Shown: positions 1 through 6,605, counted from the stretch's first letter. The stretch is DNA of 9,005 nt from SZAS-79 sp031376265 (GCA_031376265.1 JANMDK010000041.1:1-9005); one strand, 5' to 3'. Numbers and translations: made by a program. The notes: generated by a model from the letters alone, not told the origin.

Positions 1-540
1 GTAAGGCATGAGGCAAAGGTCGCCGGGCTGCGCTTTCGATGCCGAGGCAATGTGCCCGTCGCCCAGCGCGGCCTTCCATTCGGCGCCGCCGGCGACGAGC
101 AGGCGGTCTAAATTCAGCCCGTCGAAGCGGGCGGCGACTTCCTCGCCGGCAATCGCGACGCGCGCGTCGCTGTCCTCGAGGTAGTGCGCGAGTTCGCCGG
201 CGAGGTTGGCCGGGCTGACCGGCACGACGACCGCATCCACGCGCAGGATTGCGTAGAACGCGACGACGAAGTGGTCGCTGTTCTGCAGGTCGACGAGGAC
301 GCGATCGCCCGCCCGCACACCGCAAACTTTCTGCAGGTAGCCGGCAATCGCCTCGACCTGCGCCAGCACCTCGAGATAGCTGAGCGTGCGGCCCTGGAAG
401 TGCAGCAGGGCCTTGGCCGGAAAGCGCTGAGCGGAATTTGCGAACGCGGAATGCAGCGTCCCCGCCGGCGCCGGCAGAGTGTGCGGCATGTCGGTCGGCC
501 AAAAAGAAAAATGGCGAGGCGTTGCTTTTGCAGTGCTCAT
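1..540 (-). CDS. AMP-dependent acyl-CoA ligase (fatty-acid-CoA ligase type), N-terminal part only
   Basis: The minus strand is open from ATG at 540 to the left edge, giving 180 codons without a stop; the C-terminal part lies outside the window. The protein reads like the N-terminal half of the AMP-binding (ANL) superfamily. About residues 25-60 correspond to the opening segment (LHSAFANSAQRFPAKALLHF, then GRTLSYLEV). The middle carries GDRVLVDLQNSDHFVVAFYA followed by ILRVDAVVVPVSPANLAGEL, the usual substrate-side helix and 'gAvvvPvsP' region. The last visible residues, LCLMPY, fall just where the family's ATP-binding P-loop (Y/T-SGTTG) normally begins, so that motif should start immediately outside the window. 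Family members adenylate a carboxylic acid and transfer it to CoA; the substrate cannot be told from this half. No Shine-Dalgarno precedes the ATG, but TATACT lies 8 nt upstream, so a leaderless start is possible. It is divergent from the operon beginning at 727. Confidence 0.88.
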   Translation of the reverse strand, partial: MSTAKATPRHFSFWPTDMPHTLPAPAGTLHSAFANSAQRFPAKALLHFQGRTLSYLEVLAQVEAIAGYLQKVCGVRAGDRVLVDLQNSDHFVVAFYAILRVDAVVVPVSPANLAGELAHYLEDSDARVAIAGEEVAARFDGLNLDRLLVAGGAEWKAALGDGHIASASKAQPGDLCLMPY

Positions 541-548
541 GGCGCGAA

Positions 549-554
549 AGTATA
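549..554 (-). promoter_or_regulatory. possible -10 box (TATACT) for the acyl-CoA ligase
   Basis: On the minus strand, TATACT ends 8 nt before the ATG at 540 and matches TATAAT at five of six positions in an otherwise GC-rich stretch. No convincing -35 box lies at 16-18 nt. If real, transcription would begin at or within a few bases of the start codon, giving a leaderless mRNA, which fits the missing Shine-Dalgarno. Single-box prediction only. Confidence 0.25.
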
Positions 555-649
555 TCGGGCGCCCGAGCAAGGTTGTGCGGCGCAATTCCGTTATGCTGCG
601 CGGTGAAGGACGAGGATGAATGCAGTGGAAACCAGGCAGCCTAAAAGTA

Positions 650-709
650 AAAGGGGCCAGGCTCAAACCTGACAACATGAATATCGTCAGGATTGAGCCT
701 GGCCCCTTT
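650..709. repeat. repeat element 1 (short palindromic form), possible bidirectional terminator
   Basis: Left arm 650-673 and right arm 686-709 are reverse complements over 24 bp with one mismatch (left reads CAAACCTGAC, right reads CAATCCTGAC on the other strand). The 12-nt loop is AACATGAATATC. Each arm contains the core GGGGCCAGGCTCAA. The GC stem is flanked by A-rich sequence on the left and T-rich sequence on the right (CCCCTTTAATTTT), so each strand has the hairpin-plus-T-tract form of an intrinsic terminator. It sits between divergent genes, only 6 nt before the AAGGAG of the plus-strand operon, so it would be transcribed as a leader hairpin unless the promoter lies inside it. The loop is nearly the reverse complement of the loop in element 3. 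Confidence 0.9.
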
Positions 710-715
710 AATTTT

Positions 716-721
716 AAGGAG
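716..721 (+). promoter_or_regulatory. ribosome binding site AAGGAG for the ABM-domain gene
   Basis: AAGGAG lies 5 nt before the ATG at 727, a near-ideal Shine-Dalgarno. It starts 6 nt after the right arm of repeat element 1, so a folded arm would lie directly beside the ribosome landing site. Confidence 0.75.
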
Positions 722-726
722 CAGTC

Positions 727-1071
727 ATGATCGCCGTGATTTTCGAGTTCACGCCCGAGGAAGGGCGGATGCCGGACTATTTCGATCTGGTCGCGCAGCT
801 CAAGCCCGAGCTGGAGAAGGCCGAGGGCTTCATTTCGCTGGAACGCTTCGAAAGCCTCACCACTCCGGGTAAATTCGTGTCGTTGCAGTTCTGGCGAGAC
901 GAGGAATGCGTGGCCAAATGGCGTAACGTGCAGCTTCACCGGCAGGCGCAGGCCAAGGGACGTGCCAGCATCCTCAAGGACTACCGCTTGCGGATCGCCA
1001 CGGTAAACCGCGACTACACGAAGACTGACCGCGCAGGGGCGCCCAAAGACAGCGTCGCACTGCACGGCTAA
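727..1071 (+). CDS. antibiotic biosynthesis monooxygenase (ABM)-domain small protein
   Basis: A 114-residue protein with the features of the dimeric alpha+beta ABM fold. It has a first beta strand MIAVIFEFTP, a helix around 16-32, the strand GFISLERFES (34-43), and the characteristic SLQFWRDEECVAKWRN segment (52-67) followed by H71 and a Q-rich helix. The tail RIATVNRDYTKTDRAGAPKDS resembles that of small ABM proteins often annotated as 'antibiotic biosynthesis monooxygenase' in betaproteobacteria. Members range from quinone or anthrone monooxygenases to heme-degrading enzymes and proteins of unknown role; no substrate can be assigned. The start is fixed by AAGGAG 5 nt upstream. It is the first gene of a three-gene operon, 21 nt before the Bug-type binding protein, so a role in oxidising or handling the compound taken up by that system is possible (inference). 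Confidence 0.82.
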   Translation: MIAVIFEFTPEEGRMPDYFDLVAQLKPELEKAEGFISLERFESLTTPGKFVSLQFWRDEECVAKWRNVQLHRQAQAKGRASILKDYRLRIATVNRDYTKTDRAGAPKDSVALHG

Positions 1072-1081
1072 AAAGGAAACC

Positions 1082-1086
1082 AGGAG
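1082..1086 (+). promoter_or_regulatory. ribosome binding site AGGAG that decides the Bug-protein start
   Basis: AGGAG touches the first ATG (1087) directly, which is too close to use it. It lies 6 nt before the second ATG (1093), which is ideal spacing. The start at 1093 is therefore preferred, removing two residues (Met-Arg) from the longest reading frame. Confidence 0.65.
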
Positions 1087-1092
1087 ATGAGG

Positions 1093-2064
1093 ATGAAAAT
1101 CAGGAACGCGCTTGCCGCATTTGCGGTTTCGATCGCAGGCACAATGCCCGGCGCAACGCAGGCGGCGTATCCCGACCAGCCGATCAACATGATCATCGCC
1201 TACGCGCCTGGCGGCGGCACCGACATCGCCGCGCGGCTGATGATCCCGTTCATCGAGAAATATCTCGGCGAAGGTTCCAAGATCAATGTCATCAACCGCC
1301 CCGGCGCCAGCGGCGACATCGGCTTCAGTGCGCTTGCCGCGGCGCCCCCCGACGGTTACACGATCGGCTTCATCAACACGCCGCCGGTGCTGGCCACACC
1401 AATTGAAAGAAAGACCGGGTACACGTGGCAGTCCTACGACCTGCTCGGCAACGTCGTGGACGATCCCGGCACGTTCTGCGTGCACGCCGAAAGCCCATAC
1501 AAGACGCTCGCCGACCTTGCTGCGTTCGCCAAGGCCAATCCCGGCAAGGTCACGGTCGGCAGCACCGGCGTCGGTTCGGACGACCACCTCGCGATGATCC
1601 AGTTCGAGAAAGCCGCCGGCGTAAAGATGAACCACATCCCTTTCAAGGGCTCGTCCGAGACGCGCAACGCGGTCAACGGCAAGCAGATCATGGTGGCCGC
1701 GATCAACGTCGGCGAGGCGCTGCAGTACCTCAAAGGCGGCACGCCGATCCGCTGCCTCGGTCAGATGACCCAGGTGCGCATGAGCATGGCGCCCGACTGG
1801 CCGACCTTCAAGGAGCAGGGCTACAACTTCGAGATGGCTTCCTTGCGCGGCATCGCCGCGCCCAAGGGCCTGCCGCCCGCGATCCGCGAGCGGCTCGTCG
1901 CCGCGATCGAGCGCGCGGCCGCGGATCCCGCCTTGCGCGCGGCTTCCGAAAAGGTTTTCGCGCCGATCCGTTATCTCGGGCCGACCGCCTATGCCGAGGA
2001 GCTCCGCGCCGCAGAGACGCTCTTCCGCCAGATGTGGAAGGAAACCCCGTGGGTGGACAAGTAG
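1093..2064 (+). CDS. Bug/TctC-family tripartite tricarboxylate transporter substrate-binding protein
   Basis: A 323-residue periplasmic protein, the usual size for the family. The N-terminus has a short basic stretch (MKIRN), a hydrophobic core and a likely cleavage site after ATQA (about residue 24), giving mature AYPDQPIN. Family hallmarks follow: YPDQPI, the YAPGGGTDIAAR loop, NRPGASGDIG, and AAPPDGYTIG; later come a GSTGVGSDDH stretch and IPFKGSSE. Bug proteins bind carboxylates, amides or aromatic acids, and most work as orphan binding proteins sharing TctA/TctB membrane subunits encoded elsewhere. No TctA or TctB gene is in this window, so this is an orphan here. It follows the ABM gene by 21 nt and precedes the amidohydrolase by 22 nt, so it probably captures the compound, or a relative of it, that the amidohydrolase cleaves. 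The ligand is unknown. Confidence 0.93.
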   Translation: MKIRNALAAFAVSIAGTMPGATQAAYPDQPINMIIAYAPGGGTDIAARLMIPFIEKYLGEGSKINVINRPGASGDIGFSALAAAPPDGYTIGFINTPPVLATPIERKTGYTWQSYDLLGNVVDDPGTFCVHAESPYKTLADLAAFAKANPGKVTVGSTGVGSDDHLAMIQFEKAAGVKMNHIPFKGSSETRNAVNGKQIMVAAINVGEALQYLKGGTPIRCLGQMTQVRMSMAPDWPTFKEQGYNFEMASLRGIAAPKGLPPAIRERLVAAIERAAADPALRAASEKVFAPIRYLGPTAYAEELRAAETLFRQMWKETPWVDK

Positions 2065-2075
2065 TGAATTACACC

Positions 2076-2080
2076 AGGAG
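2076..2080 (+). promoter_or_regulatory. ribosome binding site AGGAG for the amidohydrolase
   Basis: AGGAG lies 6 nt before the ATG at 2087. This supports that start over an upstream in-frame ATG at 1991, which would overlap the binding-protein gene and add 32 residues without family resemblance. Confidence 0.75.
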
Positions 2081-2086
2081 CATCGC

Positions 2087-3784
2087 ATGCATGACGTCGT
2101 AATCAGGGGCGGGACGGTAGTCGACGGCACGGGGTCGCCGTCCTTCAGCGGCGACGTCGGCATCACCGCCGGCCGCATCGCAGAAGTCGGCAAGGTCGGC
2201 GCCGGCAAGCGCGAGATCGACGCCACGGGCCTCCTGGTGGCGCCGGGCTGGGTCGACATCCACACGCATTACGATGGTCAGGCCACCTGGGACCCGTACA
2301 TGACGCCCTCGTCCTGGCACGGCGTGACCACAGCGATCATGGGCAACTGCGGGGTGGGATTTGCACCGGCGCAGACGAGCCAGCGGCAGTGGATGATCGA
2401 GCTCATGGAAGGCGTCGAGGACATTCCGGAGGCGGTGCTGTCAGAAGGCGTGAAATGGGCGTGGGAAAGCTTCCCCGAATACCTCGATGCGCTGGAGACC
2501 ATGCCCCGGGCGATGGATCTCGGCGCGCAGATCCCGCATGGCGCCTTGCGCGTGTTCGTCATGGGCGAGCGCGGGGCGGGCAGAGAAGTAGCGACGGAAG
2601 ACGACATCGCAAAAATGGCGGCGCTGGCCCGCGAGGCGGTGGCCGCGGGGGCGTTCGGGTTCACTTCCTCGCGCACCATCGTGCATCGCACGAGCAAGGG
2701 CGAGGCGGTACCGAGCCTCGGCGCGGCGTCGCGCGAATTGCAGGCCATCGGCCGCGCGGTCGGCGAAACCGGCAAGGGCGTGATGCAGCTGATCTCGGAT
2801 TTCGACGAGCTGGATGAAGAGTTCACGCTCATTCGGGATGTCGCAACAGCAAGCGGCCGGCCGTTGTCGTTCACGCTGCTGCAGCACGATTTCCTGCCGG
2901 AGCGCTGGCGCGAGGTCATGAAGCGCGTCACCACGGCGCGCTCCGCCGGGCTCGACATCAAGGCGCAGGTGGCGTGCCGCGCCATCGGCATGGTGCATGG
3001 GCTCGAGTGCTCGATGCACCCGTTCTTCCTTTGCCCTTCTTACGTGGAGATCGCCAAACTGCCTTTGGCCGAGCGGGCGCGTCGATTGCGCGATCCGGCG
3101 TTGCGCGCGCGCATCCTTGCGGAATGGGCGAACCCGCCGGGCAACCGGAGGCTCGACAGCATCACTCAGCACCTGCACAAATACTTCCCGATCGGGTCGG
3201 ATTCCGAGTACGAACCGCGCAAGGAAGACAGCGTGGCAGGGATCGCGGCCAGCACCGGCCGCAAGCCCGAGGAAGTCGCTTACGACCTGATGCTGGAGGA
3301 CGAGGGGCTGCGGAAGTTCTATTTCCCGCTTTACAACTACACGTCCTCGGACCTGAGCGTGGTGCACGAGATGATGAGCCACCCCGCGGCACTGCTCGGG
3401 CTGGGCGATGCCGGCGCGCATTGCGGCTACATCTGCGATGCGAGTTACCCGACCTACCTGATCAAGCACTGGGCGCGGGATCGTACGCGCGGGCCAAAAT
3501 TTTCGCTGGAGCGGCTGGTGGAAATGCAGACGTTGCGCAATGCGCGCGCGATCGGGTTGACCGATCGTGGCGCCCTGCTGCCCGGCATGAAGGCCGACCT
3601 CAATCTCATCGACTTCGCAAAGCTTGGCCTGTCCACGCCCGAGATGCTCTACGACCTGCCAGCAGGCGGCCGGCGCTTGGTGCAACGAGCCTCCGGATAC
3701 GAGGCGACGATCGTTTCAGGCGAAGTGGTGATGGAGCGCGGCAAGGCCACCGGGGCGCTACCGGGGCGCCTGGTGCGCGCTTAA
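2087..3784 (+). CDS. amidohydrolase of the N-acyl-D-amino-acid deacylase type (Amidohydro_3 family)
   Basis: A 565-residue protein starting MHDVVIRGGTVVDGTG, the small beta-sandwich entry typical of metal-dependent amidohydrolases. The metal-binding motif is VDIHTHYDGQ (H59, H61), followed by the GNCGVGFAPA segment with C88, the cysteine ligand position of D-aminoacylases. Further conserved blocks are SRTIVHRTSKGE (about 195-206, H200), LLQHD (264-268), and GLGDAGAHCG (438-447), where D441 is the likely catalytic Asp. The C-terminal part (MKADLNLIDF, then VSGEVVMERG) is the second half of the sandwich. Characterised relatives hydrolyse N-acyl-D-amino acids, but many Amidohydro_3 proteins of this length act on other amides or cyclic imides, so the substrate is open. 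It is last in the operon, 22 nt after the binding-protein gene. Its TAA stop is completed by the first two A's of repeat element 2, so transcript and reading frame end exactly at the repeat. Confidence 0.9.
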   Translation: MHDVVIRGGTVVDGTGSPSFSGDVGITAGRIAEVGKVGAGKREIDATGLLVAPGWVDIHTHYDGQATWDPYMTPSSWHGVTTAIMGNCGVGFAPAQTSQRQWMIELMEGVEDIPEAVLSEGVKWAWESFPEYLDALETMPRAMDLGAQIPHGALRVFVMGERGAGREVATEDDIAKMAALAREAVAAGAFGFTSSRTIVHRTSKGEAVPSLGAASRELQAIGRAVGETGKGVMQLISDFDELDEEFTLIRDVATASGRPLSFTLLQHDFLPERWREVMKRVTTARSAGLDIKAQVACRAIGMVHGLECSMHPFFLCPSYVEIAKLPLAERARRLRDPALRARILAEWANPPGNRRLDSITQHLHKYFPIGSDSEYEPRKEDSVAGIAASTGRKPEEVAYDLMLEDEGLRKFYFPLYNYTSSDLSVVHEMMSHPAALLGLGDAGAHCGYICDASYPTYLIKHWARDRTRGPKFSLERLVEMQTLRNARAIGLTDRGALLPGMKADLNLIDFAKLGLSTPEMLYDLPAGGRRLVQRASGYEATIVSGEVVMERGKATGALPGRLVRA

Positions 3785-3930
3785 AAGGGGCCAGGCTCAA
3801 ACCTGACATCGTGTAAATGGGGCCAGGCTCAATTTTCCCTCCGGATCGTAGCTACGCGGCGGTAGGCAAGGAAAATTGAACCTGGCCCCGCTCATTATTC
3901 TTGCTGTCAGGTTTGAGCCTGGCCCCTTTT
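3783..3930. repeat. repeat element 2 (composite nested palindrome), likely bidirectional terminator
   Basis: Outer arms 3783-3807 and 3906-3930 are perfect 25-bp reverse complements, beginning AAAAGGGGCCAGGCTCAA and both with the AAACCTGAC ending. Nested inside is a second pair, 3819-3838 and 3870-3889 (20 bp, one mismatch; the right copy has GGTTCAA on the reverse strand), around a 31-nt loop. Four copies of the core are thus present in one 148-bp unit. The outer arms end in A4 or T4 runs, so each strand carries a GC stem followed by T's. It lies between the converging amidohydrolase and SDR genes, supplying the TAA of one and the last eight codons, including TGA, of the other. No target duplication is seen at the ends. 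Confidence 0.92.
3819..3889. repeat. inner hairpin of element 2
   Basis: Inner arms share GGGGCCAGG-C/T-TCAATTTTCC; the outer arms instead continue as TCAAACCTGAC. Inner and outer arms therefore share the first 14 bases but diverge after CAA. The loop (3839-3869) resembles, base for base with many transitions, the loop of element 4 read in reverse (shared GCGGC core). No T-run follows the inner arms, so this inner hairpin alone is not a standard terminator. Confidence 0.85.
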
Positions 3931-4707
3931 CAAGTCAGGCGGGTCGAACCAGTTGGTGAGCGCGAGACCGCCGTCGACCACGATGCTCGCGCCGGTCACG
4001 TAGCCCGAGATCCTGTCCGAAAGCACTGCAATCGCCATCGGCGCGAGGTCGTCCGCGCGACCGAGCCGCCCCAGCGGGATGTGCCGGGCCAGAGCCGGGT
4101 CGGCAACGAATCCGCCGGCGGCAATCGCCCCCGGCACCAGCGCATTGACTCGAATTGCATAGGGACCGAGCCCCTTGGCGAATTCCTTGACCAGCATCGC
4201 CATCGCCGCCTTCGAAGTGCTGTAGTGCGGCAGGTTGCGCGGCGTCTCCGCGTGCAGCGAAGTGAGGTAGAGCAGGCTGCCCGGCCTGCGTGCATCGATC
4301 AGCGCCTTGGACAGGTCCCGGCCGAGGCGGAAACCCGCATCGAGATTCACCGAGCGCATTCGCTCCCACGTTTCGTCGGTTACATCGAGGAGGTGGTCGC
4401 TTTCGTGCCGCGGCGGCGAGGCGCTGTGCACAAACCGCGTGACCAGGCCGAGGCGGTTGCGCGCGTCGGCCAGCAGCCGGTCGCATTCCGCCTTCTGCGC
4501 GAGGTCGCCGGTCCAGGCCGTCGCCAGCGCCGGATCGGCCGCCGCCTTCACCGCCGCCTCGACGGTTTCGGCATTCTTGTCCGCGAATACGGTGCGCACG
4601 CCCTGCGCGACGAGCGCGAGCGCTATCGCGCGCCCGATGCCGTTGCCGGCGCCGGTGACTACCGCGGCGTCCTTTTCGCGATCGAAGAGGGGATCGAATC
4701 CTTGCAT
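3907..4707 (-). CDS. short-chain dehydrogenase/reductase (SDR) with repeat-encoded C-terminus
   Basis: A 266-residue classical SDR. The cofactor motif TGAGNGIG is at 18-25. Acidic D43 closes the second strand (FADKN), favouring NAD(H). The conserved Asn is N121 (SVNL), and the catalytic set is S150, Y162 and K166 (YSTSK). The usual NNAG after strand 4 reads HSAS (94-97). The C-terminus has GYVTGASIVVDGGLAL. Oxidation or reduction of a hydroxyl/keto substrate is implied; the substrate is unknown. The last seven residues, KRGQAQT, and the TGA come from the right arm of element 2. The ATG at 4707 gives normal spacing to the Rossmann motif but has no visible Shine-Dalgarno. An in-frame TTG at 4743 inside element 3 would add 12 residues (MSLAPFDTIAPA). 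Only 18 nt separate the ATG from element 3, so the promoter must lie in or beyond that repeat. Confidence 0.9.
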   Translation of the reverse strand: MQGFDPLFDREKDAAVVTGAGNGIGRAIALALVAQGVRTVFADKNAETVEAAVKAAADPALATAWTGDLAQKAECDRLLADARNRLGLVTRFVHSASPPRHESDHLLDVTDETWERMRSVNLDAGFRLGRDLSKALIDARRPGSLLYLTSLHAETPRNLPHYSTSKAAMAMLVKEFAKGLGPYAIRVNALVPGAIAAGGFVADPALARHIPLGRLGRADDLAPMAIAVLSDRISGYVTGASIVVDGGLALTNWFDPPDLKRGQAQT

Positions 4708-4725
4708 GGCAGGCGCAATCGTATC

Positions 4726-4787
4726 AAAAGGGGCCAGGCTCAAACCTGACGTAATTCATGTTGTCAGGATTGAGCCTGGCCCCTTTT
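4726..4787. repeat. repeat element 3 (short palindromic form), likely terminator
   Basis: Left arm 4726-4750 and right arm 4763-4787 are reverse complements over 25 bp with one mismatch (AAACC against AATCC), with the 12-nt loop GTAATTCATGTT. The loop's reverse complement shares AACATGAAT with the loop of element 1, so the two short elements are homologous and face opposite ways. T5 follows the stem on the plus strand and T4 on the minus strand. It lies between two minus-strand genes: it carries the last codons and TGA of the histidine kinase and ends 18 nt before the SDR start. It would terminate the kinase transcript and separate it from the SDR gene. Confidence 0.92.
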
Positions 4788-6605
4788 TAGCCACTTCGCG
4801 ACGGTTGCGTAGACCGCCCCGACGCGCACCGGCTTGGCTACATAGTCGTTCATTCCCGCTTCCAGCAATCGCTCCCGGTCGCCGGACATTGCGCTGGCCG
4901 TCATGGCGATGATTGGCAGATCCGCCAACGAGGCGTCTTCGCGCAACTTGCGAGTGGTTTCGATGCCGTCCATGTCCGGCATCTGCAGGTCCATGAGAAC
5001 GATGTCGAAGGCGCCGGGCTTCACCAAGCGCAGCGCCGCGCGGCCGGTCGAGGCGATCGTGACTGACGCGCCTGCGGCTTCGAGCACGCCCTGGGCGACG
5101 ATCTGGTTCACCTCGTCGTCCTCGACCACGAGGATGCGCGCGCCGCTGAGGTCCGCCTCGTCGGTGCCCTCGGTGCCAGTTGCATCTTCCCCCGGCTTCG
5201 CAGCGACGCTCCCGCAGATAACCGTGAAGCTGAACGTGCTGCCGCGGCCGGGCTCGCTCTTTACGTTCATCGTTCCGTCCATCGCCGCCACCAGCCTTGA
5301 CGAGATCGACAGGCCGAGCCCTGTGCCGGCGCGCCGTCGCGTGCTCGACGTATCGACCTGGGAGAAGGGCTGGAACAAGCCTGCGATCTGCGGCCCGCTC
5401 ATCCCGATGCCGGAGTCGGTCACAGCAAACTCAACGGTCCGCTTGTCCCTTTCGCTGCCGGCGAGGCGCACCGCAACGCGGATTGCGCCCTTGTCCGTAA
5501 ATTTGACGGCGTTCGCGCAGAGGTTCGCGAGCACCTGGCCGATGCGGTCGGCATCCGCGACCAGACGCCGCGGCACTTCCGGCGCGATCGAGTACGTGAA
5601 TTCGACGCCTTTTGCTGCGGCATTCGTGCCGGTGATCGAGAGCACGTCGCGCAGCAAAGCCTCGATCCCGAATTCGACCGGCTCGATTGCGAGCTTGCCG
5701 GCCTCGATCTTCGAGAGGTCGAGGATGTCGTTGATGATGCGCAGGAGCGAGTTCGCCGCCACCGAGATTCGTCCGAGGTGCCCCGCAACCGGCGGCGCCG
5801 GCTGCGCCTGCCGTGCGAGGTGGGTGAGGCCGATGATCGCGTTCATCGGCGTGCGGATCTCGTGGCTCATGTTGGCGAGGAACTCGCTCTTTGCGCGGCT
5901 GGCCGATTCGGCGGCCTCCTTGGCGAGCGCGTGGCGCTCGAGCAGGCTGGCCAGTTCGGCACGCAATATCGAGCGGCGGATGTATTCATGCGTCGTGGTC
6001 TGGACGATGACCGCCATCGCGCCGAGGAAGAAGACGAGGGTCGCTCCGAGCATCGAGTTTGCGACGCCGCCGGCGCCAATGACAAGCGCGGCCACCGGGA
6101 GAAGCGACCCGCCCGAGAGGAACGCATAGGCGAGCGGCAGCGTCGACAGCCCGCGCAGGCCCGCCGCGGTGACCGCGATCAGGATGGCCACGGCGGAGAG
6201 GCGCAGCGCCGCCTCCGCGTCGGCCAGCACGTAAACGAACAGCATCGACCAAGCGAGCCCGCAAAGTCCCACGCTCGTGTGGAAGGCGACGGTCCAGTGC
6301 CATTCAGTTCCTGGCTCCTTGGTTGCTCCCGTGGAGGGCGAGGCGCGCATGTGCAGGACGCCGACGAAATAGCGTGCCGCGTACGCGAACGTCATCGCGA
6401 GACACCAATGCGCGATGCGGGCCGGATCCGCCAGGTCGCGAATGAAAAGCCAGATGACCAGCACCACCGGCGCAACCAGGAGCATCGCGATGCGCGTCTG
6501 GCTGTAGGCGTAGCGGACGCGCTCGGCGCGCGTGCGGTGGCGCTCCTCGACGGTGACCCGGAGCAGGGGGGCGTTGGCCGGCGCCGGCGGACGTTTGTCA
6601 ATCAT
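4764..6605 (-). CDS. membrane-bound hybrid sensor histidine kinase (HisKA-HATPase-REC)
   Basis: A 613-residue protein. About six hydrophobic segments (roughly 37-56, 63-84, 105-128, 134-152, 156-178, 184-202) form a membrane sensor region with almost no periplasmic domain. A linker helix leads to the H-box FLANMSHEIRTPMNAIIG with phospho-acceptor H248. The HATPase part shows the N-box NLCANAVKF (N361, N365), G1 DSGIGM (397-402) and G2 GTGLGLS (427-433). A receiver domain follows: acidic pocket E495/D496/D497, phospho-acceptor D539 (VLMDLQMPDMDG), T569 and K591. All key residues are present, so it should be active in His-to-Asp transfer. The matching HPt gene starts 20 nt away on the other strand. 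The final residues KRGQAQS are encoded by element 3. The signal sensed is unknown. No clear Shine-Dalgarno precedes the ATG; TATTCT lies 10 nt upstream as a weak -10 candidate. Confidence 0.95.
   Translation of the reverse strand: MIDKRPPAPANAPLLRVTVEERHRTRAERVRYAYSQTRIAMLLVAPVVLVIWLFIRDLADPARIAHWCLAMTFAYAARYFVGVLHMRASPSTGATKEPGTEWHWTVAFHTSVGLCGLAWSMLFVYVLADAEAALRLSAVAILIAVTAAGLRGLSTLPLAYAFLSGGSLLPVAALVIGAGGVANSMLGATLVFFLGAMAVIVQTTTHEYIRRSILRAELASLLERHALAKEAAESASRAKSEFLANMSHEIRTPMNAIIGLTHLARQAQPAPPVAGHLGRISVAANSLLRIINDILDLSKIEAGKLAIEPVEFGIEALLRDVLSITGTNAAAKGVEFTYSIAPEVPRRLVADADRIGQVLANLCANAVKFTDKGAIRVAVRLAGSERDKRTVEFAVTDSGIGMSGPQIAGLFQPFSQVDTSSTRRRAGTGLGLSISSRLVAAMDGTMNVKSEPGRGSTFSFTVICGSVAAKPGEDATGTEGTDEADLSGARILVVEDDEVNQIVAQGVLEAAGASVTIASTGRAALRLVKPGAFDIVLMDLQMPDMDGIETTRKLREDASLADLPIIAMTASAMSGDRERLLEAGMNDYVAKPVRVGAVYATVAKWLKRGQAQS

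Noticed and set aside
1991..2086. Longer amidohydrolase start at 1991
   Set aside because: It would overlap the binding-protein gene by 74 nt, the added 32 residues are Arg/Ser-rich out-of-frame translation, and AGGAG precedes the ATG at 2087.
2441..3685. Minus-strand open frame of 414 codons opposite the amidohydrolase
   Set aside because: Antisense shadow with no recognisable motif; the plus strand carries the HTHYDGQ and GNCGVG motifs.
3819..3889. The inner hairpins as separate terminators
   Set aside because: No T-run follows the inner stems on either strand; only the outer arms have T4.
3770..3940. Target-site duplications flanking the repeats
   Set aside because: Flanks compared for all four elements show no direct repeats; the GAAT/ATTC flanks of element 4 are inverted, not direct.
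3901..4749. Plus-strand frames beginning MLSGLSLAPF or MSGLSLAPF
   Set aside because: These starts are just the right repeat arm read in translation (also at 7087); the downstream sequence is antisense to real genes.
4903..6129. Long plus-strand open frame of 408 codons opposite the kinase
   Set aside because: Antisense shadow of the GC-rich kinase gene; composition is Ser/Arg/Ala-rich without domains, while the minus strand encodes an unmistakable histidine kinase.
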